This document shows, in pieces, positions 1 through 8,482 of a DNA stretch of 64,000 nucleotides. The stretch is taken from the NCBI GenBank assembly GCA_035374585.1, contig DAOSPF010000011.1, forward strand, positions 1 through 64,000, in the 5' to 3' direction. How positions within the stretch are numbered: position 1 is the first letter of the stretch; each line of letters starts with the position of its first letter. The DNA comes from JAKPQD01 sp029572965. Lineage in GTDB: Bacteria > Bacteroidota > Bacteroidia > Bacteroidales > DTGW01. A program made the position numbers and the translations under genes. Under the pieces are notes generated by a model, which ran no database searches, was not told the origin of the DNA, and was given only the letters and a program-made list of their open reading frames with translations.

Positions 1-1678
1 AAGCCCTTACAACAGCATGATTTCTCATTGTGCCACCCTGAACAACTATATTATCGCCAAGTTCAGAAACGTCTTTAATTTTGAGTACTTTGTATAAGCA
101 GTTTTTAACTACAGAATAAGCCAAACCTGCAGAAATATCGGCAACAGAAGCTCCTTCACGAAGAAATTGCTTTACTTTTGAATTCATGAACACGGTACAA
201 CGTGTACCAAGGTCACAGGGAGCATTTGCATTGCATGCCAACGTTGCAAAGTTAGCTGCAGTATAGTTAAGCGATTTGGCAAAACCTTCAATGAAAGAAC
301 CACAGCCTGATGAGCAAGCTTCATTAATTTCAAGCCTGTTAATAGCGCCATTTTCAACAAAGATAGCTTTCATATCCTGGCCACCAATATCGAGGATGAA
401 GGATACTTTAGGATTAAACTTTTGAGCTGCGGAATAATGGGCAATGGTTTCAACTATTCCATGATCTATGTTATATGCAGCTTTAACAAGGTCTTCACCA
501 TATCCGGTTACGCTGGATGCAACAATGTGAATATCTTTCTTGGCACTATTTGCTAAGACAAGAAATTCACTAAGCCCTTCAGATATTGTTTTTAAAGGAT
601 TTCCTTTGTTTCGTGAGTAAAATTGAAAAACGATACGTTCTTTATCGTCAATAGCTACAATCTTAGTAGTAGTAGAACCAGAGTCTATACCAATAAAACA
701 TTCGTTGCCCTCAAGTTTTTCAAGTGTTATACTTTCCAAACGATGGTTTTGCTTTAGGGCAATCCATTGTTCAAGTTCAGCCTGATTGTCAAAAAGCTTA
801 TTTAACCTGCCTTTAGAAATACTATGAGGCTGTTTGTTAATGCTTTCAATTTTTTCAATTAAGCTATTCAATAAAACAGCTTTTTCATCTTGTTTTTCGG
901 TTAAAGCACATCCAAAAGCCGGTATTAATGCAGCATTTTCAGAAATAATATAATCTTCGTCTTTTAGTTTAAGATAATTTACAAAAGCCTGACGAAGTGC
1001 AGGGATAAACGCTAAAGGCCCACCACAGAAAAATATTTTTGGAAGAGGCTCTGTACCCCGTGAAAGAGAAGTTATTGTTTGTAAAGCTACAGCATGAAAT
1101 ACAGATGCTGAAATATCGGCTATGCTAACATTACGTGCAATAAGGTTTTGGACATCAGTTTTTGAAAAAACACCACAACGAGAAGCTATCGGGTAAATTT
1201 TCCCTGCAGACAAAGCCTGGCGGCTCATTTCTGCAATATCCACAGCTAAAATGGTTGCCATTTGGTCGATGAATGCCCCGGTACCTCCTGCACAGCTTCC
1301 ATTCATACGGATATCAGGGATACTGCCAGCTTTAAGAAAAACCATTTTTGTGTCTTCTCCGCCAATATCAATGAGCGTTTGAATTTCACGGTGTTTGTGG
1401 GAGATATAATCTGTTGCTGCAATAACTTCCTGAGCAAATTGCAGGCCATAGCGTTCAGATACGCCCATGCCGGCCGAACCAGTTACACAAACAGCAATAG
1501 CTTGGTTGCCAACTACACAGAAGGCTTTTTTAAGTATGTCGGTCAAAGCACTGCTGATATTGGCGTGATGCCTCTGATAATCTGAAAACAGGACTTTGTC
1601 TTTTTTCTCATCCAGAACTACCATTTTAATGGTAGTTGAGCCTATGTCGATACCGCAATGAAGTGGCTGGTTGGTCAT
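1..1678 (-). CDS. CoA-substrate enzyme activase (BadF/BadG/HgdC family), 3' part cut by window edge
   Basis: ATP-driven activator of the type that passes electrons to 2-hydroxyacyl-CoA dehydratases or benzoyl-CoA reductases. About 559 residues are visible and the frame is open at the left edge. There are two tandem ASKHA ATPase modules: GIDIGSTTIK at about residues 9-18 and GIDSGSTTTK near residue 325. Each carries a second phosphate loop (LIDIGGEDTK, LDIGGQDMK) and a Cys-bearing segment (NGSCAGGTG with SRCGVF; NEACSSGCG with TRCTVF) like those that bridge the [4Fe-4S] cluster between HgdC subunits. The family has very large members of about 1400 residues that also hold dehydratase-like parts, so much of the gene is probably outside. 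The start is the ATG at 1676-1678, just below a strong promoter. The substrate is unknown and no dehydratase subunit is seen on this side. Confidence 0.85.
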   Translation of the reverse strand, partial: MTNQPLHCGIDIGSTTIKMVVLDEKKDKVLFSDYQRHHANISSALTDILKKAFCVVGNQAIAVCVTGSAGMGVSERYGLQFAQEVIAATDYISHKHREIQTLIDIGGEDTKMVFLKAGSIPDIRMNGSCAGGTGAFIDQMATILAVDIAEMSRQALSAGKIYPIASRCGVFSKTDVQNLIARNVSIADISASVFHAVALQTITSLSRGTEPLPKIFFCGGPLAFIPALRQAFVNYLKLKDEDYIISENAALIPAFGCALTEKQDEKAVLLNSLIEKIESINKQPHSISKGRLNKLFDNQAELEQWIALKQNHRLESITLEKLEGNECFIGIDSGSTTTKIVAIDDKERIVFQFYSRNKGNPLKTISEGLSEFLVLANSAKKDIHIVASSVTGYGEDLVKAAYNIDHGIVETIAHYSAAQKFNPKVSFILDIGGQDMKAIFVENGAINRLEINEACSSGCGSFIEGFAKSLNYTAANFATLACNANAPCDLGTRCTVFMNSKVKQFLREGASVADISAGLAYSVVKNCLYKVLKIKDVSELGDNIVVQGGTMRNHAVVRA

Positions 1679-1706
1679 AATATAGGGTTCACTTAAAATA
1701 AAAACA

Positions 1707-1736
1707 CAAATATAGGTATTTTATGTTTTTTAACAA
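1707..1736 (-). promoter_or_regulatory. Promoter of the activase gene
   Basis: Read on the minus strand this is TTG, 19 bases, then TATATTTG, an exact match to the Bacteroidota pattern TTG-N19-TAnnTTTG. It ends 28 bases before the activase start codon. Confidence 0.6.
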
Positions 1737-1823
1737 AAAGCGAGTTGACTATGGATGAAAGGTTGAACTTAGTTGGAAGCGCAAAATCTTTTGCAACGGT
1801 TTTAAAAAAGCCAATAAAAGGAT

Positions 1824-1831
1824 TATTTTTG
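1824..1831 (+). promoter_or_regulatory. Possible -7 element (TATTTTTG) for the 1889 gene
   Basis: The octamer matches TAnnTTTG and lies 57 bases before the next start codon. No TTG was found at the right distance upstream, so this is weak support. Confidence 0.25.
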
Positions 1832-1888
1832 TTTTGTAATGTTGCTAATTATTCTGTTAAGACTAATTGAGCAGGTATAAAAATAAGT

Positions 1889-2368
1889 ATGAGCCCTTAT
1901 TCTGACCGTAAAGAAGATTTTATTATAAAACCCGATTATTTATCTCCAGTTAAAGTTTATAGTATCGTCAGGCCTGCTATCGAAACTGGCTATGTTTACA
2001 ATTTTACCTCAGATAGCGGGTTATTTTATGAAGTCCGGTTTGCGCCCAAAGTGGACAATATACTTGGTATGGTGGTCAATTTTACTGTGGATAGCGATGA
2101 GTTTGACAGCGACTATCCGGTAACCAACAGAGGCGAGGTATATAATATCATTGCCACAGTTATAGAAATTATCAGGATATTTCATCATTTTCACAACTTT
2201 ACTACATCGTACGAATTTTCTGGGGAATTCAAAGAAAACGAATCAAAAACTGAGCATAATGCCAGTATCCGTTCCCGTCTTTATTTGCGTTATGCCCCAA
2301 TAGTACTTAGTAGTAATTGGAAAGCCCAAATTACCGGGAATAAAGTATTACTTAAGAAGGTGAAGTAA
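1889..2368 (+). CDS. Conserved-looking hypothetical protein, 159 aa
   Basis: I do not recognise this protein. It has no signal peptide and no membrane segment. It is rich in aromatic residues (RFAP, HHFHNF) and charged surfaces, and looks like a compact cytosolic alpha/beta protein. The stop codon shares one base with the start of the ABC ATPase downstream (TAATG), so the two are co-transcribed and translation is probably coupled. That pairing is the only functional hint. The beginning at 1889 is the only reasonable ATG in the frame. Confidence 0.6.
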   Translation: MSPYSDRKEDFIIKPDYLSPVKVYSIVRPAIETGYVYNFTSDSGLFYEVRFAPKVDNILGMVVNFTVDSDEFDSDYPVTNRGEVYNIIATVIEIIRIFHHFHNFTTSYEFSGEFKENESKTEHNASIRSRLYLRYAPIVLSSNWKAQITGNKVLLKKVK

Positions 2369-4062
2369 TGAATCCCTTATTAGAAGTAAAAAACCTCTGT
2401 ATTAGTTTTAACAATTCAGGCAAAGCTGTAGATAATCTTTCATTTTCATTGCCAGTAGGCCAAACATTAGGCATTGTAGGAGAGTCGGGCTCAGGAAAGT
2501 CTGTTACAGGATTGGCTATAACTCGTCTTTTGCCTAAAACCACAAATATTTCAGGACAAATTCTTGCACCTCACAATTGGCTTGATAATGCTGCTGATGA
2601 TTATATTGATTTACTTCAGTTACCTGAAAAATCAATGATTAAGCTACGAGGTAAACGAATATCTTTTATTTTTCAAGAACCGATGACAGCATTGAACCCT
2701 TCAATGCATTGTGGTAAGCAGATAGAAGAAATATTAAAGTTGCACAAAATAGTAGAGAAAAGCAATTTGATTGAAAGACAATTGCAATTGCTCAAGGATG
2801 TTCAACTTCCAAACCCCGAAATTGTTTTAAAAAAATATCCCCATCAACTTTCAGGAGGGCAAAGGCAACGGTTGATGATAGCTATGGCAATGGCAGCAAA
2901 TCCGGACATTATTATTGCAGACGAGCCTACAACAGCTTTGGATGTTACGGTTCAGTTTGAGATACTTGAATTGCTCAAGCAAATGAAGCAGGAGCGGAAC
3001 CTCACCATGATATTTATCTCGCACGACCTGAATGTCATCAGCCATATAGCCGATAATGTGCTGGTGATGCGACATGGCAACATGATGGAGCAAGGCACTG
3101 TCAGGCAAGTGATGAATAATCCGCAACATTTATACACCAAAGCATTGCTCGAAAGTAAACCTTCATTTCATTCAAGGCCTGTTAAATTGCCTACAGTAGA
3201 TGATTTTATTGATGAAAAGCCTTTTTATAAAGAAGAAGAAAGTATTGAGTTACGAAAAGAAAAGCAAAATAAAATATACAATGCCCGGCCGCTCATAGAA
3301 ATAAGTAATTTGAATGTAGGCTTCTCGTTAAAATCCTTATTTAACAAACAACAAACTTTGATATTGAGAGGTATTGACCTGAAAATATGGAAAGGCGAAA
3401 CGCTTGGCCTTGTAGGTGGCTCGGGAAGCGGAAAAACTACATTAGGAAGAACTTTAATGCAGTTAATAGAAGGATATCAGGGCAACATTAAGTATGAGGG
3501 AAAAAAAATAAAAGACTTTTCGAAGAACGAAATGCTGAAGTTCAGGCAGAAAGTCCAATTGGTTTTTCAAGACCCTTATTCTTCATTAAATCCTTATCAG
3601 ACCATTGGGCAATCTATAACTGAGCCAATAATTGTGCATAATTTGTATAAAAATAATTCAGAAGTACGTAACAGAGCTATAGAACTGATGCAAATGACCC
3701 GCATACAGCCCGAATGGTATAGCCGGTATCCACATCAACTTTCGGGAGGACAGCGTCAGCGGGTAGTTATTGCTCGGGCATTAGCATTAAACCCAGAAGT
3801 GCTAATCTGCGACGAATCGGTATCTGCGCTGGACGTTTCTGTACAAGCACAAGTGCTTAACCTGCTCAACGAACTAAAAGAAAAGATAGGGCTTACATAT
3901 ATTTTCATTTCGCATGACCTGGCAGTTGTTAAGTATATGTCTGATCGTATTGTTGTACTTGACAAAGGGCTTATTGTTGAAGATAACGAAGCTGACGAAT
4001 TGTGCCAAAATCCTGCACATCCATATACTCAAAGGCTGTTAAGTGCGGCAAAAATGGAATAA
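2368..4062 (+). CDS. Fused double ATP-binding protein of a peptide/nickel-type ABC importer
   Basis: A 564-residue protein with two complete ABC ATPase halves, equal to DppD and DppF joined (as in YejF or GsiA). The first half has Walker A GESGSGKS at residues 38-45, a signature LSGGQRQR near 161 and Walker B IIIADEPTTALD. The second has GGSGSGKT near 349, another LSGGQRQR near 457 and LICDESVSALD. Each half ends with the oligopeptide-type tail (HPYTQRLL at the C-terminus). It would power uptake of peptides or similar solutes through a permease pair and binding protein, none of which is encoded nearby. It overlaps the 159-aa gene upstream by one base. Both sites look intact. Confidence 0.9.
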   Translation: MNPLLEVKNLCISFNNSGKAVDNLSFSLPVGQTLGIVGESGSGKSVTGLAITRLLPKTTNISGQILAPHNWLDNAADDYIDLLQLPEKSMIKLRGKRISFIFQEPMTALNPSMHCGKQIEEILKLHKIVEKSNLIERQLQLLKDVQLPNPEIVLKKYPHQLSGGQRQRLMIAMAMAANPDIIIADEPTTALDVTVQFEILELLKQMKQERNLTMIFISHDLNVISHIADNVLVMRHGNMMEQGTVRQVMNNPQHLYTKALLESKPSFHSRPVKLPTVDDFIDEKPFYKEEESIELRKEKQNKIYNARPLIEISNLNVGFSLKSLFNKQQTLILRGIDLKIWKGETLGLVGGSGSGKTTLGRTLMQLIEGYQGNIKYEGKKIKDFSKNEMLKFRQKVQLVFQDPYSSLNPYQTIGQSITEPIIVHNLYKNNSEVRNRAIELMQMTRIQPEWYSRYPHQLSGGQRQRVVIARALALNPEVLICDESVSALDVSVQAQVLNLLNELKEKIGLTYIFISHDLAVVKYMSDRIVVLDKGLIVEDNEADELCQNPAHPYTQRLLSAAKME

Positions 4063-4104
4063 ATATTTTCTAACAATAAAAGTTTATTTATTCATCAATA
4101 AATA

Positions 4105-4112
4105 TATTTTTG
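4105..4112 (+). promoter_or_regulatory. Possible -7 element (TATTTTTG) for the serine hydrolase gene
   Basis: Matches TAnnTTTG in the gap between the ABC ATPase and the serine hydrolase, 70 bases before the latter's start. No clear TTG lies at the proper spacing. Confidence 0.35.
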
Positions 4113-4182
4113 TATTCTCAAGAGTATCACATTATTGGATAGGATAATTTTTAAAAAGATAAGTAAAGACAGGGATTGAAAA

Positions 4183-5391
4183 ATGAAAACTAAACTTATA
4201 ATTGTTTCAGTCATTTTTATTGGCCTTTTCAGTATTTTCATGCTGAAAGGGCTGAGTTCTTATCCCGAAAAACCAAAAATGGAGCTCAACCCAGCTCCTG
4301 TGAAATCTGAATTAGAGGCATTATATGCTTTATACGATAGTGTAATGCGTGCCGAAATGGATTCGACAGGTGTTGTTGGGGCCAGCGTGGCCATTGTTTA
4401 CAACAATAAAATAGACTTCCTCAAATGTTACGGAGTTAAAAAAGTAGGAGAAACCGATTCGATAAACCCGCAAACAGTGTTCAGGCTTGCTTCGGTTTCA
4501 AAGGCTGTTACAGGCGTTTTGGCGGGATTGTTGGATAACGAAGGTGTTATCAGCCTCAATGATAAAGTAATTGATTATATTCCTGATTTTAAATTAAAAA
4601 GCGCTGTCAATACAAATAACTTGCGTATAAAAAATATCCTGAGCCACACTTCGGGGCTTACTCCTCATGCTTTTGACAACCTTGTAGAGCAAAAAATGCC
4701 TTTCAATAAGCTAATGTACAATTTGAGTAAAGCTGAAATATCTGGAAAACCTGGACAATTATATAGTTATCAGAATGTAATGTATAGTTTATTTGACACT
4801 ATAGCTTCGGTTAAAACATCAAAGCCTTATGGAGAGCTTATGTCGGAAAAGATTTTCAAGCCTTTCAATATGTATAATGCATCAACCAGTTACGAGTCTT
4901 TTAAAAACAACGACAATATTGCCTATCCGCACAAATGGACCAAAAACGGGTATAAGCCAATTCCTCTTAATCAAGGCTATTATTCCACCATATCAGCAGC
5001 CGGGGTGAATGCCAGCATTTCGGACATGGCCAGTTTTTTGTTAAAGCTTTTAAGAACAGACAGTTTGTCTTTAGACTCTGGTGTAATCCGCACTATATTT
5101 ACACCACAAGTGGTTACTCCGCTAAACAGGCATTATTTTAAGGAGTGGGGAAAAGTTGCTTCCAGGCAATATGGCATTGGCTGGAGGATTATCGAATATA
5201 AAGGCCATCAACTGGCCTATCATGGAGGCTTTATACAGGGTTACAGGGCAGAAATAGCATTGTGTCGGGAGATGAACGTTGGCATTGTGTTTTTGACCAA
5301 TTCACCCAACAAAGCAGCTACCATAAGTATCCCTACTTTTTTGAATATGTTTTTCGACCTGAAAGAAAAAGGCGTATTAGCTGCCAAATAA
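4183..5391 (+). CDS. Serine hydrolase, class C beta-lactamase/penicillin-binding fold
   Basis: A 402-residue member of the beta-lactamase-related serine hydrolases (PF00144), which includes D-amino peptidases, esterases and class C beta-lactamases. The N-terminus is a signal or membrane anchor (residues 5-25 hydrophobic). The catalytic motifs are visible: S104-V-S-K107 in the SxxK box, Y196-Q-N198 in the YxN box, and a late YHGG standing for the KTG/HxG box. It would act in the periplasm, on peptidoglycan stem peptides or small esters, but the substrate cannot be read from sequence. HxG in place of KTG is usual in the non-lactamase members, so antibiotic resistance should not be assumed. It converges with the flavin reductase gene, 9 bases away. 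Confidence 0.85.
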   Translation: MKTKLIIVSVIFIGLFSIFMLKGLSSYPEKPKMELNPAPVKSELEALYALYDSVMRAEMDSTGVVGASVAIVYNNKIDFLKCYGVKKVGETDSINPQTVFRLASVSKAVTGVLAGLLDNEGVISLNDKVIDYIPDFKLKSAVNTNNLRIKNILSHTSGLTPHAFDNLVEQKMPFNKLMYNLSKAEISGKPGQLYSYQNVMYSLFDTIASVKTSKPYGELMSEKIFKPFNMYNASTSYESFKNNDNIAYPHKWTKNGYKPIPLNQGYYSTISAAGVNASISDMASFLLKLLRTDSLSLDSGVIRTIFTPQVVTPLNRHYFKEWGKVASRQYGIGWRIIEYKGHQLAYHGGFIQGYRAEIALCREMNVGIVFLTNSPNKAATISIPTFLNMFFDLKEKGVLAAK

Positions 5392-5400
5392 AACAGGGCT

Positions 5401-5964
5401 CTAAAGCAGCTTATCTGCTGTTGTTATAAAATTATTCGAACCCAAATGATGAATTGTCTTTGCGTTCAGATTCTCGGAAAGCAGACGGCCTTTATAGGCA
5501 TCTTTTTGGCCGAAGGCATTGATTACATCACCTAATACTATTCCTACTGTTTCTTGCATTACTACTGAATGCAGGTTGCATTCGAGATAAGCAATACAAT
5601 CCAAAGGCAAAGCTATTTTCAGAACCGGGCTTTCAAAGGTTGATAAATGGAGATGCTCAATTTTATTGACCTTATGGCCAGAACAAGAGCCAAGTTCTTT
5701 TACCATTTCTACCTGATTAGCTGAAGGCAAAGCAATGACAAATTTTTTTGTATCAATAATATTGGCATAAGTTTTATGTTGCAAGTCACTAACAAAAAGC
5801 AGACGTGTGGTTTTGTCATAGTCCACCGGGCAATGCCATGCAATAGGAGCCATATTGTAAATACCTTCAGAAGACACAGTGCATACTATAATCAGTCCTC
5901 CCGAATTGAGGAGTTGATAAGCTTTTTCATTTTTGACAGCTTGAAAATTTTCCATTATTAGCAT
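5401..5964 (-). CDS. Flavin reductase-like FMN-binding protein (flavoredoxin family)
   Basis: A 187-residue member of the flavin-reductase-like/DIM6-NTAB split-barrel family. The N-terminal half holds the typical block ending in a Met-Ala-Pro-Ile-Ala-Trp stretch, which matches the conserved NxxPiS/A region that contacts FMN. Proteins of this type reduce or carry FMN for electron transfer or partner monooxygenases; the partner is not known here. Starts at 5964 (MLIMENF) or three codons later at MENF are equally good. A strong promoter and an inverted repeat lie directly upstream, so the gene appears to stand alone and may be regulated. Confidence 0.75.
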   Translation of the reverse strand: MLIMENFQAVKNEKAYQLLNSGGLIIVCTVSSEGIYNMAPIAWHCPVDYDKTTRLLFVSDLQHKTYANIIDTKKFVIALPSANQVEMVKELGSCSGHKVNKIEHLHLSTFESPVLKIALPLDCIAYLECNLHSVVMQETVGIVLGDVINAFGQKDAYKGRLLSENLNAKTIHHLGSNNFITTADKLL

Positions 5965-5987
5965 GAGTTCAGATTAAACATTTCTAT

Positions 5988-6007
5988 CTTTTGCTTAAAA
6001 GCAAAAG
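5988..6007. promoter_or_regulatory. Inverted repeat, possible operator of the flavin reductase gene
   Basis: Two perfect 9-base arms, CTTTTGCTT and AAGCAAAAG, separated by two bases. The repeat covers the -7 box and the expected transcription start of the minus-strand promoter at 6002-6034, where a repressor would be expected to bind. No regulator gene is adjacent. Confidence 0.4.
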
Positions 6008-6034
6008 TACTACAAATAAAATGCTAAAGGTCAA
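6002..6034 (-). promoter_or_regulatory. Promoter of the flavin reductase gene
   Basis: On the minus strand: TTG, 22 bases, TACTTTTG. The octamer is a full match and the spacing is at the long end of the accepted range. Confidence 0.5.
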
Positions 6035-6278
6035 AGATTTATCGTAAATGGGCTAAAAAAGATTTTTATTCTCATCAGGACATTGCTTGCGGAACCTTTA
6101 AATCATTTATTTCTTCCCAAAGCTTTTGAAATAGTTACCGGGAATTTCTTACATTGTCACCCAAACCGCCCCATTAATAAAGAGTTTGCGTGTTTAGGCG
6201 TTTTATAATTTTTTTCAAGGCCATTACCGGAAACTATTTTTGAAAAAAACTCCAATATTGACATTTTGGCAAAAAGAA

Positions 6279-6309
6279 TTGTTTTTATAATTTTAAAATA
6301 TCATCTTTG
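6279..6309 (+). promoter_or_regulatory. Weak promoter of the lipoprotein gene
   Basis: TTG, 20 bases, CATCTTTG: one mismatch to TAnnTTTG. It ends 43 bases before the lipoprotein start. Confidence 0.3.
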
Positions 6310-6352
6310 ATTAAATTTACATTTACTACAAGTAACTGAAAATATACTATTC

Positions 6353-7243
6353 ATGGCACACTGCATAATAAAAAACATTTTGTTCATTACTGTTCTTTTT
6401 TTAACGTTCGCATGCCGAAACGAAAGCAACTCTAATGTTACCTTAACAGAAGAAGACACACTTGTCAATACTGAAGAAGTAGTGGCTAAAGCCCGAAGTG
6501 TTTTTTACCGGATGTATTTACCTAATGAGATGTATAAGGTTTTTGAAAAAGCCGGGGCTATTTATTCGCCCGAAATTCTGAACCCCGTAGAAAACGTCAA
6601 TTTATACGAGTCGAGTACCAAAGCCGCCCTTAATTTGGGTGTTTATGGCGTTGACCTTAGCTACAATAAGATTTTTGGGCAAAACCAAAAAACATTGCTC
6701 TATTTTACAGTAATACACAAACTTTCACAACAGCTTGGCATCCCGGACAATATTTTTTCGCAAGCATTGAAAAAAATGGAGCAAAACTTGTCAAATCGTG
6801 ACTCATTAACAGAGTATGCCACAGATGTTTTTTCTTCTACACATAAGTTTCTTAACGAAAACGACAGGAAATCAACAGCAGCACTGATTATAGCTGGTGG
6901 CTGGATTGAAGCGCTATACATTGCCTCACAAATATCTGATGACGATGTAGAAAACAAAGAAATCATAGAGCGTATAGCATTCCAAAAATATTCTTTACGT
7001 TCGCTCATGTCTATGCTTGCCAACTATCAGGCCGAACCTTCGGTAAACAGGTATTATCTTATGTTCAAAGCATTGAATAATGCATACAACGAATTTGAAA
7101 TATACTATTTCCCGGATGATGTTTCAATTGATACTATTAACAAGCTTATCAATGCTAAAAAAGTAAACATTGATTTGCCGGCCGGGAAAATTGAAAAAAT
7201 CAAAAAGATTATTGCCCAAATCCGTCAGGAGATTACCATGTAG
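6353..7243 (+). CDS. Predicted lipoprotein of unknown function, 296 aa
   Basis: The N-terminus is a lipoprotein signal: a hydrophobic run (residues 5-20) ending LTFAC, with the lipid-carrying Cys at 21. The mature part is mostly helical and soluble, with acidic residues right after the Cys, as often seen in surface-directed lipoproteins of this phylum. No enzyme motif is recognised. It would sit in the outer or inner membrane facing the periplasm. It converges with the small gene at 7246, two bases away, and its own promoter is weak. I consider it a real gene because of the clear signal and full-length open frame. Confidence 0.7.
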   Translation: MAHCIIKNILFITVLFLTFACRNESNSNVTLTEEDTLVNTEEVVAKARSVFYRMYLPNEMYKVFEKAGAIYSPEILNPVENVNLYESSTKAALNLGVYGVDLSYNKIFGQNQKTLLYFTVIHKLSQQLGIPDNIFSQALKKMEQNLSNRDSLTEYATDVFSSTHKFLNENDRKSTAALIIAGGWIEALYIASQISDDDVENKEIIERIAFQKYSLRSLMSMLANYQAEPSVNRYYLMFKALNNAYNEFEIYYFPDDVSIDTINKLINAKKVNIDLPAGKIEKIKKIIAQIRQEITM

Positions 7244-7245
7244 CC

Positions 7246-7485
7246 TCAACGTATTGACATAATTTTTGAAGCCACTGCTTTTGCAGCATCAGAGCCCAAA
7301 AAAGCTACAAGCCCTCTGCGCAGCTCTTCTGCAAGGGCAGGCAAATGAACCGGTGCAATAGATTCTTCATTTATTCCAAGCTTAGCGGCCTGACTCTTGA
7401 GGGTACCTTTTGTCATCATATCTCCAATCAAAGGGACTAGAATTTCATATATTTTTTGCGCGTATATATTAGTATATGAGCTCAT
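7246..7485 (-). CDS. Small helical protein of unknown function, 79 aa
   Basis: I cannot name this family. The sequence is one compact helical unit without signal peptide or membrane segment: a helix with PLIGDMMTKG, a middle part with KLGINEE, a HLPALAEELRRGL helix and a C-terminal helix with FLGSDAAKAVASKI. Its start lies two bases after the stop of the multi-TM gene upstream, so both come from one message and are probably made together. A soluble adaptor or effector working with that membrane protein is an inference from position only. Confidence 0.6.
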   Translation of the reverse strand: MSSYTNIYAQKIYEILVPLIGDMMTKGTLKSQAAKLGINEESIAPVHLPALAEELRRGLVAFLGSDAAKAVASKIMSIR

Positions 7486-7487
7486 AA

Positions 7488-8294
7488 TTATTGTGCATTA
7501 ACAGATTCAACTAATTCTTTTTGATACAAACCGGCAAGACCAATGACCAGGTAACCTACATGCCATAAAACATCAATAAGGTTGCCATTTCCATAAATAT
7601 CCAGCCAACCTAAATAAGCATATAACATATCGGCCATTGTAAAGCAAACAAACCCGATGGACAACATGCGCATTGGCAAGGAAATAGCAGCCCGTCCAAA
7701 AAGCGTAGTTATGTAAAACAGTATAATTGCAGGAATAACTGTTAACAAATCTGCTATTGGATAATACATATAAAAAAGTTTTGTAATATCATCTGATTCA
7801 TTATCAGACAAAATGGGAATAAGCAGAAAATAGGCCATTGCCACAAAAACGACGAAAGAACTGGCAGCAATAATGGCATAAACTTTCATTTTTCCCAGTG
7901 GAAAGCCACTCCTTTTATAACCAAAAAACATCATAAACAAACCTGCAAATAAAGGAATATAAGCTGTACACCAGAAAATATCAGCTAAAGAAGGGAAATA
8001 CTCATTCATATCAATTTTAAATCCAATTTCGAGAATGGCATAAGTGGTTTCTGCCAAAAAATCAAAAAAGATACCAATAAAAATAAGCACCCAGCTTACC
8101 CGGGCAAAATCTATTTCTTTAAAAGCTTTGAAGGTATGATACAAACATACAACGGCAATAAATGATGTCAATACGGGCAATGTATCACTTACATACTGCA
8201 ATACAGAAGGCCCGCCCCACTGTCCCAGATAATATACCACATTTAAAACTGTTAATACAGCAATAAAAATCAAAAGCAATTTAGACTTTTTCAT
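7488..8294 (-). CDS. Multi-spanning membrane protein, sensor-domain-like, with internal duplication
   Basis: A 268-residue protein with about eight hydrophobic segments and almost no soluble part. Segments 3-4 carry FDFLAETTYA followed by FPSLADIFW and YIPLFAGL; segments 7-8 carry FTMADMLYA, then LIDVLWHVGYL and IGLAGL. These halves match in order and spacing, so the protein seems to be a doubled four-helix unit. The PSLAD-type signature resembles the membrane sensory module in front of many GGDEF or histidine kinase proteins (recalled, not searched). Here no output domain follows; the protein ends after the last helix. The small gene at 7246 follows immediately. Likely function: stand-alone membrane sensor; ligand unknown. 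Confidence 0.65.
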   Translation of the reverse strand: MKKSKLLLIFIAVLTVLNVVYYLGQWGGPSVLQYVSDTLPVLTSFIAVVCLYHTFKAFKEIDFARVSWVLIFIGIFFDFLAETTYAILEIGFKIDMNEYFPSLADIFWCTAYIPLFAGLFMMFFGYKRSGFPLGKMKVYAIIAASSFVVFVAMAYFLLIPILSDNESDDITKLFYMYYPIADLLTVIPAIILFYITTLFGRAAISLPMRMLSIGFVCFTMADMLYAYLGWLDIYGNGNLIDVLWHVGYLVIGLAGLYQKELVESVNAQ

Positions 8295-8482
8295 ACATTG
8301 TAATTGTGTTGGTTTTATATTTAAATGTAAGCCTTTTTTTTCAAATATTCAAGCTCAAGATAAGATTAGCCCTTTAGATAATAAAACTTAAGCATTAGCC
8401 TATCAGTTTTTTTCGTATATTTAACTAAATGTAAGATAATTGCATGTTTGTTTTACTTAATACAAACTCAAAATCGAAAACT

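Larger units (their letters stand above)
5965..6352. other. Gene-free divergent region
   Basis: An AT-rich gap of 388 bases between the divergent flavin reductase and lipoprotein genes. It holds a promoter and an inverted repeat on the left, a weaker promoter on the right, and nothing else that I can name in the middle. Confidence 0.6.

Noticed and set aside
1262..1585. 107-codon plus-strand frame inside the activase
   Set aside because: Complement of the conserved ATPase module; no independent evidence.
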